Positions 44,093 to 53,360 of a stretch of 64,000 nt of DNA are shown here, piece by piece (the stretch's first letter is position 1; every line of letters starts with the position of its first letter). Position numbers and translations under genes: made by a program. Origin of the DNA: CAYZQH01 sp050300015 (GTDB lineage Bacteria > Pseudomonadota > Gammaproteobacteria > Pseudomonadales > Cellvibrionaceae); the NCBI GenBank assembly GCA_050300015.1, contig JBNKWZ010000029.1:1-64000 (forward strand), given 5' to 3'. The notes beneath the pieces are model-generated. The model saw nothing but the letters and a program-made list of their open reading frames with translations, ran no database searches and was not told the origin of the DNA.

Positions 44093-44803
44093 ATGGCTTA
44101 TGAAATGAACAAAGTACTGATAGTTGATGATGATCAGTTCCTTCTAGATGGGCTCTCTCTATCTTTGAGGAAGGCGCCTTACGAAGTGCTTACCGCCAAT
44201 AGCATAGCGCTGGCGCTGGATGCCATGGAACATTACCCGGTTGATATCGTTATTTCTGACCTTTGTTTACCAGGGGCCAGTGGCCCGGAATTTCTTCGTC
44301 AATGCTTTCGTCAGTGGCCAAAAACCTATCGTATTATTTTATCTGGGCACGTTAATCCGGAAGTGGCATTGAGCGCCATAAACGATTTAAAGGTCTATAA
44401 GTTTTTAACTAAGCCCTGCCCAACGGAGAAGCTAAAGACCATCCTAGAAGAAATTTATATTGAACAAGAGATCCAAAAGGGAACGGATGACCTGGTTGAT
44501 ATTGCTATGCAGCAGATATTAGGCTGCCTGAAGACTGAAAACCCGAATAAACCGTCCGCCAATAACGTGCTAGCCAACTCGGAATTTCGAAGAAAAATGC
44601 TAAGTTCGCTGACTAAGCGAGAACTGGATGTTTTGGAATACCTTTTAAAAAGTTATAGAGTACCCAGAATTGCTGAGCTTTTGCATATAAGCCCACACAC
44701 GGCTCGAAATCATCTAAAATCCATTTTTAATAAGCTGGGTGTTCATTCTCAAGCAGAACTTATTGAATGGGTTATAAGTCACACCGACGCCACTAAAAAA
44801 TAG
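44093..44803 (+). CDS. Response regulator with LuxR-type HTH, H-NOX cluster (HnoC-like position)
   Basis: A 236-residue response regulator. The REC domain is complete, with DDD near 12-14 and the phospho-acceptor D near 57 (VVISDLCLPG; K in FLTKPC near 106). The C-terminal LuxR/GerE HTH (LTKRELDVLEYLL...HISPHTARNHLKSIFNKLGV) follows a linker. In Shewanella a REC-HTH protein (HnoC) in the H-NOX network represses hnoX genes; gene position suggests the same role here. An inverted repeat CCCAATTTGGG (44804-44814) directly follows the gene. The start is the first of two near ATGs. Confidence 0.85.
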   Translation: MAYEMNKVLIVDDDQFLLDGLSLSLRKAPYEVLTANSIALALDAMEHYPVDIVISDLCLPGASGPEFLRQCFRQWPKTYRIILSGHVNPEVALSAINDLKVYKFLTKPCPTEKLKTILEEIYIEQEIQKGTDDLVDIAMQQILGCLKTENPNKPSANNVLANSEFRRKMLSSLTKRELDVLEYLLKSYRVPRIAELLHISPHTARNHLKSIFNKLGVHSQAELIEWVISHTDATKK

Positions 44804-44893
44804 CCCAATTTGGGTCATACTCACGCCATATTCCTTCCATATACTTTATTCATCTGAATTGTGTTAACCATCACATTACGAAGGTAAACAACT

Positions 44894-45445
44894 ATGAAAG
44901 GAATAATCTTCAACGCTTTAGAAGAATTTATTTGTGAAAACTGGGGTGACGATAAGTATGAAAAAATACTGTCGTTGTGTCCGTTGGTCACTAAAGAACC
45001 TTTTGTGGGGCCGGGTACCTATCCCGATGCAGATCTAACGACCATCGCAACAAAAGCAGCTGATATTCTAGGCGTGCCGCTGGATGATGCTCTTCGCGCA
45101 TTCGGTCGATTCACTTTTGGAAAGTTAGTAGCGAAGTTTCCAAGTTTTATGGAGTCTTCGAGTTCGGCGCGTGACTTCCTGCTAATCGTAAATTCAGTAA
45201 TACACGTTGAAGTTAAAAAGCTATATCCCGGTGCAGTGACCCCAGAGTTTACCTATGAAGATCTCAGTGAATCACAGCTGATAATGGTATACCACTCCAA
45301 CAGAAAGTTATGTTCTTTAATGGAAGGTTTAATAGACGGTGTCGGTGAGCATTTTAATACAGCAATACATCAGCAACAAACCCAATGTATGCACCACGGG
45401 GATGATGTTTGTAAGTTTGATTTAAGGTTTGAGCCATGCAAATAG
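44894..45445 (+). CDS. H-NOX haem nitric-oxide sensor
   Basis: A 183-residue H-NOX protein that binds haem and senses NO in the cytoplasm. Haem ligand H104 lies in NSVIHVEVKKLYP, P117 is the conserved haem-bending proline, and Y133, S135, R137 form the YxSxR propionate-binding motif. Cys140, Cys165 and Cys173 lie where family members hold a structural zinc. Length is standard. AAGG lies 6-7 bases before the ATG. It overlaps the kinase gene by 10 bases, the normal genetic link between H-NOX and its partner kinase. Confidence 0.95.
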   Translation: MKGIIFNALEEFICENWGDDKYEKILSLCPLVTKEPFVGPGTYPDADLTTIATKAADILGVPLDDALRAFGRFTFGKLVAKFPSFMESSSSARDFLLIVNSVIHVEVKKLYPGAVTPEFTYEDLSESQLIMVYHSNRKLCSLMEGLIDGVGEHFNTAIHQQQTQCMHHGDDVCKFDLRFEPCK

Positions 45446-46755
45446 ACAGTCGAGAGATACAATCTACTGAGGTTCAGTGGATGCCGAGACAAAGTGTGTT
45501 AGAGGCAAAGCTAAGTCGTGCAACACGTCGGGTAGAAATTCTTGAAAAAATGATAGAGGATAAAGCGCGTGAAGCCTTTATCGCTAATGATCAATTGACT
45601 CGGATCAATCAAAGTTTAGAGACACTTTATCAGGCACTACCCAGTGCTATGTTGGTTATTAACGCCGAGGGATGTATTGTGCGTTGCAATCGCTCTGCAC
45701 AAAAGCTTCTGAAACTGAGTGAAATAGAATTGCTTTCAACTAAAGCTTCTCAGATCAGTGAAAAGATCGACAAAATCGTTAAGTTGCAGCTTAATGTCAG
45801 TAGTAATTACCAGGAAGAACAAGAATGGCATAGTGCTGATGGACACTGTTTGCCTGTTTTGGTTTCGGCGTCGGTGTTGGATGATACCGATGTTTTTGAT
45901 TGCTCTTATGTGTTTATCGCAAGCGACTTGAGGGACCGAAAGCAAATGGAACTTGAGTTGCGTCACTCGCAAAAGCTTGAATCCATTGGGCAGTTGGCAG
46001 CGGGCGTTGCCCATGAAATTAATACGCCTATGCAATACATTGGTGACAATGCCTATTTTATGCAGGATTCCATCGTAGATTTACTCGAGTTTATTGGTTA
46101 CCTACAAAAATCCATTGTTGACTCAGATGCTTTAGATGATAGAAAGAAAGCAGAAATTGCGGAGTTAGAAGAAAATATTGACTTAGAGTATTTGACGGAA
46201 AGACTTCCTAAGGCGGCAGAGAGAACATTGCTAGGCGTGAAGCGGGTCACCAATATCGTGTCTGCCATGAAAGCCTTCTCGCACCCATCCGTTGAGCGAA
46301 CGCTTACTGATATCAATGCCGCAATTGAAACAACGTTGACGATTGCAAAAAGTGAATACAAGTACGTGGCAGAATTAATTACCGATTTTGAGGATATCCC
46401 ACAGATTACTTGCAATGCTGGAGATATCAACCAAGTCATTTTGAATTTGGTGGTCAATGCCTCTCACGCGATTGCAGAACGACATTTGGAAGGCTTGGGG
46501 CGTATTGAAATTTCGACACGCACAAGAGGCCGAGAGGTGGTGATTGCGATCAAAGATAACGGCAATGGTATTCCTGTTAATGTCAGAGATCGAGTCTTTG
46601 AACCCTTTTTTACCACGAAGGAAGTAGGGAAGGGTACTGGGCAAGGGTTAGCCTTGGCCTATGTCGTAGTGGTAGATAAACACCGTGGGAAAATATATTT
46701 TAAAACCGAGCTGGGAGCCGGCACCACTTTTTTCATTCATTTGCCAATTGAGTAG
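45436..46755 (+). CDS. H-NOX-associated PAS histidine kinase (HnoK-like)
   Basis: A 439-residue cytoplasmic sensor kinase, no membrane segment. A short coiled coil (20-60) is followed by a PAS domain (about 62-180; LPSAMLVINAEGCIVRCN), then HisKA with phospho-acceptor H in VAHEINTPMQY (about 194), and a HATPase with N-box NQVILNLVVNASHAI, G1 DNGNGIP and G2 GKGTGQGLAL. In studied H-NOX systems the NO-free H-NOX leaves the kinase active and NO-bound H-NOX inhibits it. Coupled by overlap to hnoX. Confidence 0.9.
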   Translation: MQIDSREIQSTEVQWMPRQSVLEAKLSRATRRVEILEKMIEDKAREAFIANDQLTRINQSLETLYQALPSAMLVINAEGCIVRCNRSAQKLLKLSEIELLSTKASQISEKIDKIVKLQLNVSSNYQEEQEWHSADGHCLPVLVSASVLDDTDVFDCSYVFIASDLRDRKQMELELRHSQKLESIGQLAAGVAHEINTPMQYIGDNAYFMQDSIVDLLEFIGYLQKSIVDSDALDDRKKAEIAELEENIDLEYLTERLPKAAERTLLGVKRVTNIVSAMKAFSHPSVERTLTDINAAIETTLTIAKSEYKYVAELITDFEDIPQITCNAGDINQVILNLVVNASHAIAERHLEGLGRIEISTRTRGREVVIAIKDNGNGIPVNVRDRVFEPFFTTKEVGKGTGQGLALAYVVVVDKHRGKIYFKTELGAGTTFFIHLPIE

Positions 46756-46767
46756 TAGGACATTGTA

Positions 46768-47949
46768 ATGAGAATTTTGTTTGTAGACGACGAAAATAGT
46801 GTTTTGGAAGGTATCGAAAACCGGTTGCGTAAGTATCGAAAGCGCTGGGCGATGGGGTTTTCCTGTGGCGGTTCTCAAGCGTTAGAGATGATGGCAAAAG
46901 CGCCGTTTGACGCAGTCGTCAGTGATATGAGAATGCCGGGGATGGATGGTGCGGAGCTCTTAACAAAAGTGCGAGAGCAATACGGTGATACCTTGCGAAT
47001 TGTTTTGACCGGGCAAACAGCTAAAGAGCAAGTTTTGCGCAGCTTGGCTGTGGCTCATCGTGTACTCAATAAGCCTTGTGACGCTATTTTATTGGAATCC
47101 GCCCTGGTGGATGCCGATGCGATGCAAAAATTGGTGAATAACAGCGCAGTCAGAAGTCTAATTGATTCCGTGCAAGAACTGCCAGCGGTGCCTAAGTTAC
47201 ACCTGCAACTTACAGAGCTTATCAAATCGGGTGAGTTTGATAGTCATCAAGCGAGTAAAATCGTGGAGCAAGAGCCTGTCATTGCCGGCCGGGTATTACA
47301 GCTGGTCAATTCTAGTTTTTACAGCTTGGCGCGTGAGGTTGTCAGTATTCACGATGCTGTGTCTTATCTTGGGGCTGATACGTTACGTGGGCTTGTCCTC
47401 AACTTGGAGTTGTTTTCAGCTTTAGAAAGCGCCAAATTGGCTCCCAATTTTTCTATCGAGGCGTTGCAGCATCATTCTTTACTCAGCGCGCGTATTGCAA
47501 GATCTTTGTGTGCCGAAGGCCAAGATCCAGATCTTGTTTATACCTCCGGGCTCCTACATGATATTGGTCAACTGATCATGGCTTATGTTAAACCAGAAGA
47601 TTATAACAATGCGATCAACAAGAGCGTGTCACAGTCTGTGCCGCTTTCGAAAGTCGAACTCGACACTTTCGGCTTTACACATGCTGATGTGAGCGCCTAT
47701 CTATTAAGTTTGTGGGACCTGCCTTTTAGCTTAATTCAAGTGGCAGGAAATCATCATCTTCCCTCGGTCACTCAAGAAAGTACCTTAGGGCCAGTGGGTA
47801 TGGTGCATATCGCCTCCGAGATAGCCATGTCTATTTGTAATGAAAATTACAATGTATGTTTTGATCAAAAGTACATAGCCAAGCTTTCTCTAACTGAGAA
47901 GGTGAACGAATGGCTTGTCTCTTTTACGGAAGCCTATAGTCATGACTAA
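46768..47949 (+). CDS. Response regulator REC-HDOD
   Basis: A 393-residue protein. The REC domain (VDDE near 5-8; phospho-acceptor D near 52 in VVSDMRMPG) is followed by an HDOD domain about 135-330 (HHSLLSARIARSL, GLLHDIGQLIMAY). HDOD domains lack a complete phosphodiesterase site. It is 12 bases after the kinase gene and therefore a likely target of its phosphorylation. It overlaps the following gene by 8 bases. HnoB/HnoD in Shewanella are EAL and degenerate HD-GYP regulators; a REC-HDOD in this place is a variation. Confidence 0.88.
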   Translation: MRILFVDDENSVLEGIENRLRKYRKRWAMGFSCGGSQALEMMAKAPFDAVVSDMRMPGMDGAELLTKVREQYGDTLRIVLTGQTAKEQVLRSLAVAHRVLNKPCDAILLESALVDADAMQKLVNNSAVRSLIDSVQELPAVPKLHLQLTELIKSGEFDSHQASKIVEQEPVIAGRVLQLVNSSFYSLAREVVSIHDAVSYLGADTLRGLVLNLELFSALESAKLAPNFSIEALQHHSLLSARIARSLCAEGQDPDLVYTSGLLHDIGQLIMAYVKPEDYNNAINKSVSQSVPLSKVELDTFGFTHADVSAYLLSLWDLPFSLIQVAGNHHLPSVTQESTLGPVGMVHIASEIAMSICNENYNVCFDQKYIAKLSLTEKVNEWLVSFTEAYSHD

Positions 47950-49078
47950 TATTAACCCTAGAGTACTGTGTGTTGATGACGAGATAGAGGTTCTAGAAGG
48001 CATCAAACAGAACTTACGAAGGCATTTTAACTTGCATCTGGCGACTAGCGCAGAACAGGCGTTAGATAAAATGAAAGATAAGACCTTTGCGGTCATCGTT
48101 AGCGATATGCGTATGCCCGGAATGAATGGCGCTACGTTTTTGCAAAAATCCCGTGAATTAAGTCCCGATACTATTAGGATTTTGCTGACGGGTGAGTGTG
48201 ATCTTCAGTCGGCTATATCGGCGGTAAACGAAGGTCAAATATTTCAGTTTTTAAGCAAGCCTTGCTCCAGCAAAGATTTACAAAATGTTATCAGTGCCGC
48301 TGTGAAGCAGTATCAACTGGTAACTGCGGAGCGTGAATTGCTTCAGAAGACATTAAAGGGCAGTATTAAATTACTAACGGATGCTTTGGCCATAACCAGT
48401 CCGTTGGCGTTTGGTCGTGCCAAACGCTTGCATAAAAAAGTGTCGACTGTGGTTAAAATACTTAAAATACGTGATGGCTGGCATTTGGAAATTGCCTCTA
48501 TGTTGTCCCAGTTGGGCGCTATTTCACTCCAAGATGAAACATTGGAAAAGCTCTATTTTGGCGCTGAGTTAAACGACGATGAACGTGAATCCGTTGCGAA
48601 GATTCCCATTACAACACGTCAATTGTTGGATAATATTCCTCGTTTAGAGCGCGTGGTTAAGTTGCTCGATGAACTCCATTCCGATAAAGCCAAAACCAAA
48701 TCGTCATTGTCCACTGCGGCCCAGATTCTGGGTTTTGCGATAGAGTTAGAAGAGTTAGAAACGCGTGGTACCAGTGTCGAAACAGCGATAGACACCATTG
48801 GCAGCAGAAAGAATACCTACAGCCTTGAAGTTCTTGAGGCCTTTTCAAGCGGCTGTTCGGAAAAAGGTCATCGTGACAACATTCAAGAAATCCCCGCGAT
48901 GGCTCTGCAGGAAGGAATGATAGTTGCGCAGGATATCTATACCTCTGCAGGCGCTCTATTGGTCACACGAGGGTTTGAGGTAACGCAAAGTTTTGCCATT
49001 AAAGTTCGGAGTTTTAAAAAGCAATATTTGAAAGAGCCCCTAAGAGTGATTATTCCGGAGGTGCACCATGAAGGCTAA
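47942..49078 (+). CDS. Response regulator with degenerate HD domain (HnoD-like)
   Basis: A 378-residue protein. REC domain near 5-120 (CVDDE, D in VIVSDMRMPG, K in FLSKPC), then an HD-GYP-related helical domain in which the HD motif is lost: LHDIG is replaced by LSQLG (about 193-197). No GYP triad is visible. HnoD of Shewanella is likewise REC plus degenerate HD-GYP and competes with an active enzyme. The start ATG at 47942 lies in an 8-base overlap with the preceding gene; the ORF from 47915 is too long. Confidence 0.85.
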   Translation: MTNINPRVLCVDDEIEVLEGIKQNLRRHFNLHLATSAEQALDKMKDKTFAVIVSDMRMPGMNGATFLQKSRELSPDTIRILLTGECDLQSAISAVNEGQIFQFLSKPCSSKDLQNVISAAVKQYQLVTAERELLQKTLKGSIKLLTDALAITSPLAFGRAKRLHKKVSTVVKILKIRDGWHLEIASMLSQLGAISLQDETLEKLYFGAELNDDERESVAKIPITTRQLLDNIPRLERVVKLLDELHSDKAKTKSSLSTAAQILGFAIELEELETRGTSVETAIDTIGSRKNTYSLEVLEAFSSGCSEKGHRDNIQEIPAMALQEGMIVAQDIYTSAGALLVTRGFEVTQSFAIKVRSFKKQYLKEPLRVIIPEVHHEG

Positions 49079-49577
49079 AGTACTTTTTGTTGATGATGAG
49101 CCCGCGATTCTTGACGGTATACGACAGAGCCTGAGGCGAGCTAATTTTGATGTTCTCACAAGCACTACGGTCAATGGGGCGTTCGAGATCTTATCTCGTG
49201 TTGATGTGGATGTTATTGTTTCAGATGAGCGTATGCCGGGTATGTCTGGGCACCGGTTTCTCAGTGAAGTACTTAAACGGTATCCCAAAACCGTACGCAT
49301 GATGTTTAGTGGTCAAGCGAGCGTTTCTGATGTTAGCAAAGCCATTAACTATGGCCAAATATCGCGTTATATCGCTAAGCCAGTGAAGCCCAAGGCATTA
49401 TTGTATTTCATTAAAGAGGCCATCAGTGTGCGCGAACTTCTTTTAACTGAGTTCAGTCAAACACAGGCTGCTGTGTTAAAAGCAAGCAATTTGAGGGAGC
49501 TGGAGCAGAGTTGCCCTGGTATTACGGTCGTGCACCGAGATGCAGATGGTTTTATTGTGCTAGATGATGCGAACTAA
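49068..49577 (+). CDS. REC-domain protein, last gene of the H-NOX cluster
   Basis: A 169-residue receiver protein with a short C-terminal extension (about 125-169) that has no recognised output domain. VDDEP, the phospho-acceptor D in VIVSDERMPG and K in IAKPVK are present, so it should be phosphorylated. GGAGGT precedes the ATG, and it overlaps the preceding stop by 11 bases. It could be a phosphate sink or a protein-protein output. Confidence 0.85.
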   Translation: MKAKVLFVDDEPAILDGIRQSLRRANFDVLTSTTVNGAFEILSRVDVDVIVSDERMPGMSGHRFLSEVLKRYPKTVRMMFSGQASVSDVSKAINYGQISRYIAKPVKPKALLYFIKEAISVRELLLTEFSQTQAAVLKASNLRELEQSCPGITVVHRDADGFIVLDDAN

Positions 49578-50095
49578 GAGCCGGTGCCAGTGAACCTTGC
49601 TAACAATACATAAACCAGATTGGATGAGGCCTATACCCGTCTGAGTTGTTTTCACCTACGGAAAACGAGATGCTGTCTCAGAAATGATCTTTTTCGTACC
49701 TGCGGTGTTCTCGCGTCTCTCAAGTGCTTATTTGCACTTGTAAACTAAGTTTCTTGGGGTGCTCGGGGCTTGTTTGTACAAAAGTCTCGATTTTTTAAGG
49801 CGGTTTCTATTAACCGGGCCATTACGATCAACGGCGGCGCGTCCTTGTTCGGCATTAACCCGACATAAAAGATTGCCGGTGCCGGGTTAATAACTTTCTG
49901 TGGCTTCTATGGTGCGCCTACTATAACAGCGGTTTGTGCAGCCTAAAGGAATGTGACGGTTGAAAATGGGCTTTTTCTCCCGAGGTGCGAGCGCTTGCGG
50001 CGATGCATGTGCCCCATAGATGATGCCTATTTTGGAATGGGGGTTACCTCAATGGGGAATGCCAAATGGGAATAAACTGGGTGCGGCGGCTTTAA
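49578..50095. other. Intergenic region between H-NOX cluster and uxaA
   Basis: About 520 bases between converging transcription units. It shows a weak pair of TTAACC/GGTTAA-like arms (about 49810-49895), but I recognise no gene, repeat or clear terminator. Confidence 0.4.
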
Positions 50096-51622
50096 TTACA
50101 CAACCGCGCCAATCTTCCATGGAGAAAACTCGTTCATGCCATAACCCAGTGTTTCACTTTTGGTGGGTTTTCCGGAGGCGACGGCCAGAATTTCGTCAAA
50201 AATATTGGACGCGCAACTTTGGATGGATTGTTGACCCGTTACAATTTCACCACAGTTTATATCGATGTCTTCTTCCATGCTTTCATACAACGTATTGTTG
50301 CTGGCCAGCTTAATGCTGGGCACGGGCTTGAAGCCAAAAGCCGAACCTCTACCGGTAGTAAAGCAAATTACGTTTGCGCCGGAGGCCACTTGGCCGGTGA
50401 CGGAAACCGGGTCATATCCCGGGCTGTCCATAAACACTAAACCTTTTTCGGTGATCGTCTCGGCGTACTGATAAACACCGCACAGTTGTGTATTACCACT
50501 TTTGGCTTGTGCCCCTAATGACTTTTCAATAATAGTCGTTAGACCGCCTGATTTATTACCCGGGGAGGGATTGTTATTCAATTCAAAACCGTGTTTTTCG
50601 GTATAGTGCTTCCACCATTGAATGCGTTCTAGTAGCGCTTGTGCAATTGCTGTCGTTTGGGCGCGCTCAACCAGAAGGTGTTCGGCGCCGTAAATTTCAG
50701 GGGTTTCAGAGTAAATCACCGTTCCCCCGTGCTGGACAATCGAGTCGCCCGCCAGGCCGAGCGCGGGATTGGCGGTAATCCCTGAGAACGCATCGGACCC
50801 GCCACACTGCACGGCCACCGACAGTTCACTGGCAGGTTGAGTGCTGCGCTGAATGTTATTAACGACAGGAAGCATTTCGTTAATCAGTGCCTTGCCTTTT
50901 TCTATCGCGGCGCGCGTACCAGGGGTCTCTTGGATGTTAAACGCTTGAAATAACACTTGTCGTTCAACCCCTGCGGCATTCAAAACATCTGTGACTTGCA
51001 TCGTCTCGCATCCCAAACCGAGCAAGATAATGCCACCAAAATTGGGGTGTTGGGCGTAACCAAGAAGCGTGCGTAGTAAAACATCATAGCCTTCGCCGGA
51101 GGATCTCATACCACAACCACTTTGGTGGGTTAGTGCGACCACGCCATCAATGTTGTCATAGGCCTGCAAATACTGCGGATCGTTCATGGTGTTCGCAATC
51201 TGAGTGGCGACAGTGGCGGAACAATTGACGCTGGAGATGATGCCGATGTAATTACGGGTGCCCACTTTGCCATTGGCTCTTAAATACCCCTGGAAATGGG
51301 CTTGTTCACTTTTACTGACAAGCTGTGTTGGTCTGGCACTCACGCAGTATTGGTAATCCACCACATTATCTTTCATGCCGCAGTTATGAATATGAACATG
51401 CTCACCGCGTGCAATAGGTGATGTTGCAACTCCAATAGGCTGGCCATACTTAACAATCGCCTCGCCTGGTGCAATATCCCTGATGGCCACTTTATGCATG
51501 GCAGCTATGTCGTCTCTGATACAGAGGTTCGTCCCCTCTAAGTCAATGTTATCGAGTTTTTGGAGGTTCACTACAGCAACGGCAACATTGTCTTTCGGGT
51601 GTAGCACTAACAGAGAATTCAA
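50096..51622 (-). CDS. uxaA: Altronate dehydratase
   Basis: A 508-residue UxaA-family enzyme, which dehydrates D-altronate to 2-keto-3-deoxygluconate in galacturonate catabolism. It has an N-terminal SAF-like domain (about 1-90; GEHVHIHN) and the large catalytic domain with the cysteines and acidic residues of the family (SSVNCSATV near 145; HQSGCGM near 178; GLGCETMQV near 215; VQCGGSDAFSG near 280). Length is typical. Start: TTG at 51622 with AGGAG 8 bases upstream. A galactarate dehydratase is the main alternative. It is alone here, without uxaB or uxaC, next to a divergent regulator. Confidence 0.85.
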   Translation of the reverse strand: MNSLLVLHPKDNVAVAVVNLQKLDNIDLEGTNLCIRDDIAAMHKVAIRDIAPGEAIVKYGQPIGVATSPIARGEHVHIHNCGMKDNVVDYQYCVSARPTQLVSKSEQAHFQGYLRANGKVGTRNYIGIISSVNCSATVATQIANTMNDPQYLQAYDNIDGVVALTHQSGCGMRSSGEGYDVLLRTLLGYAQHPNFGGIILLGLGCETMQVTDVLNAAGVERQVLFQAFNIQETPGTRAAIEKGKALINEMLPVVNNIQRSTQPASELSVAVQCGGSDAFSGITANPALGLAGDSIVQHGGTVIYSETPEIYGAEHLLVERAQTTAIAQALLERIQWWKHYTEKHGFELNNNPSPGNKSGGLTTIIEKSLGAQAKSGNTQLCGVYQYAETITEKGLVFMDSPGYDPVSVTGQVASGANVICFTTGRGSAFGFKPVPSIKLASNNTLYESMEEDIDINCGEIVTGQQSIQSCASNIFDEILAVASGKPTKSETLGYGMNEFSPWKIGAVV

Positions 51623-51884
51623 CCTTGTGCTCCTAATACGGCTTGTGCGGCAGACGCAGATACTTGACGAATTTTAACGAGATACTCTAGCAGTATATTG
51701 GTCAGGCCGCAATTTAATGTGGTATGACAAAAGGCTTGATGGATTGTAGGCGGGCAACCCGAAAACATTCTTATTAAGGGGGCAAATTGTTGAACCCCCT
51801 GTTGATCCAGTATGATTGCGCCCTTGAACTGTCCATTTTACTTGGGGCTGAGTCCTGTTGGTGGGCGACGATAGTCAGGAACTT
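51623..51884. promoter_or_regulatory. uxaA / gntR divergent control region
   Basis: Contains TTGGTCAGG (51697-51705) and TGGTATGACAAA (51721-51732). Both resemble half sites of the TGGTNNNACCA-type boxes bound by FadR/UxuR-family regulators. Operator function is inferred, as is autoregulation of the divergent gntR gene. Confidence 0.4.
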
Positions 51885-52682
51885 ATGATGAAAGCAAAAT
51901 ATGATGAAGTAGCAAGCGGACGCGTTTGTATACCCGAAACCCATTCAGGACGCCTATATCGCCGGGTGGCGGACCAATTGGTCGCTGTTATTGCATCGGG
52001 TGAGTACCCTGTGGGCGGGCGCCTGCCGGCTGAGCGCAAGTTGGCTGAGCGGTTTGATGTCAGCCGCCCAACCATAAGGGAGGCAATAATTGCGTTGGAG
52101 TTGGCCGGCTGTGTGGAAGTAAAAGGTGGTTCTGGTGTCTACGTCATCTCAAGTAGTTCAACAGGAACGCCCTCTTCGGACGAGGACATCGGACCTTTTG
52201 AAATCCTAGAGGCCCGGATGATGTTTGAAAGTGAAGCGGCAGCCAGAGCGGCAACCGCCATTACCGATGAGGAAGTTGAAGCGCTACGAGAGGCATTACA
52301 GCTGATGGTAGAAGAAAACGCTCAGGAGCAGGTCAGTGAAAACGCGGATGAAAAATTTCACTTGCTCATTGCGAAAGCAACCCACAATGACGCGATCGTA
52401 TCGGTTTGTACCCATCTCTGGTCGCTTCGGAACCAATCCAGGGTCTCTGCGAGAATACTGGAGAAAGTGCGTCAAGCCGGTTCAAGGCCACGTATTGAAG
52501 AGCATCAAGCCGTGTTTGAGGCGATTGAAAAGCGCGACCCAAACGCAGCGAGGGCTGCAATGAGCGAGCATCTAAAACGCGTTGTGGAACAGCTATTGGA
52601 TACGACAGAAGCCGAAGCCGTTGAGCGAGCTCGCCAAAAAATTAACCGCGAGCGAGAACGGTTTTTTACCTCTAGAAATTAG
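51885..52682 (+). CDS. GntR/FadR-family transcriptional regulator
   Basis: A 265-residue regulator. The N-terminal winged helix is GntR type (RLPAERKLAERFDVSRPTIREAIIALELAG, about 45-75). The C-terminal FCD domain (about 105-250) has the helical bundle with metal-binding-type residues (EILEARMMFESEAA; EKFHLLIAKATHN; EEHQAVFEAI). FCD regulators sense sugar acids or related ligands, matching the divergent uxaA. I start at the ATG at 51885, with AGGAA upstream; the frame from 51858 opens with TTG. Confidence 0.85.
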   Translation: MMKAKYDEVASGRVCIPETHSGRLYRRVADQLVAVIASGEYPVGGRLPAERKLAERFDVSRPTIREAIIALELAGCVEVKGGSGVYVISSSSTGTPSSDEDIGPFEILEARMMFESEAAARAATAITDEEVEALREALQLMVEENAQEQVSENADEKFHLLIAKATHNDAIVSVCTHLWSLRNQSRVSARILEKVRQAGSRPRIEEHQAVFEAIEKRDPNAARAAMSEHLKRVVEQLLDTTEAEAVERARQKINRERERFFTSRN

Positions 52683-53360
52683 GATCGTCTGGGGTTGCTC
52701 TTGTTACCCGACCCCACTCCCATTACATTGTGGCTTGCAGGCCATAAACATGCTAAAAACTTTGTGCTTTCGGCCCTACTGATATCCACATCAGCGCTCG
52801 TTTATTTTCTCCGGATCAAAGTTGCCGACAATTCGTGTGCTCAATCGCTTTGTGTCAATGGTTGTGTATCGATTACGTTCCAGGAAGTGGTTTGCGCGGC
52901 GTTGGTTAGACCAGGTTTTTGACGTTTCAACTGGAATGCGTCGATGTCGATGAATCCTTTAGCCGTGTAGCGGCGTCACAAAAGCCTCCGCTATGGTGCG
53001 TCGGTTGACATAGTGTCAAAGGGGGGGGCGACTATATCCCTTGTGTAAAAAACCTTGGTGCAAAAGTGTTGGTTTAAAGGCGAGGGCACTTTAAGCATCG
53101 GCGGCAGGTTGCTCACCTGATCATTTTAGCCCCTCTAAATACCTCTGTACGATTGCATCTGTAGTAAACCTGTTTTGACGTTTGTTTATAGTGCTTTGTG
53201 GCACTAAAAGCCCATGGTGATAACTCGTATTGACCTGCAATGTAACAAATGTGGTTTAGAGGCGTCATAGAATGACTTGTCACCAGGAAGCGTTATCCCT
53301 TTAAAAGGGTAACCGAGTGATTTAGAGTAATATTGTGTTTTTCCAACCTGAGGCTAACTC
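52683..53360. other. Intergenic region upstream of msrPQ
   Basis: About 680 bases. The plus-strand frame from 52582 to 52922 is spurious. A run of eight or so G occurs near 53022. The msrP promoter probably lies in the last 100 bases, and a TGAGG site serves msrP. Nothing else recognised. Confidence 0.4.
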
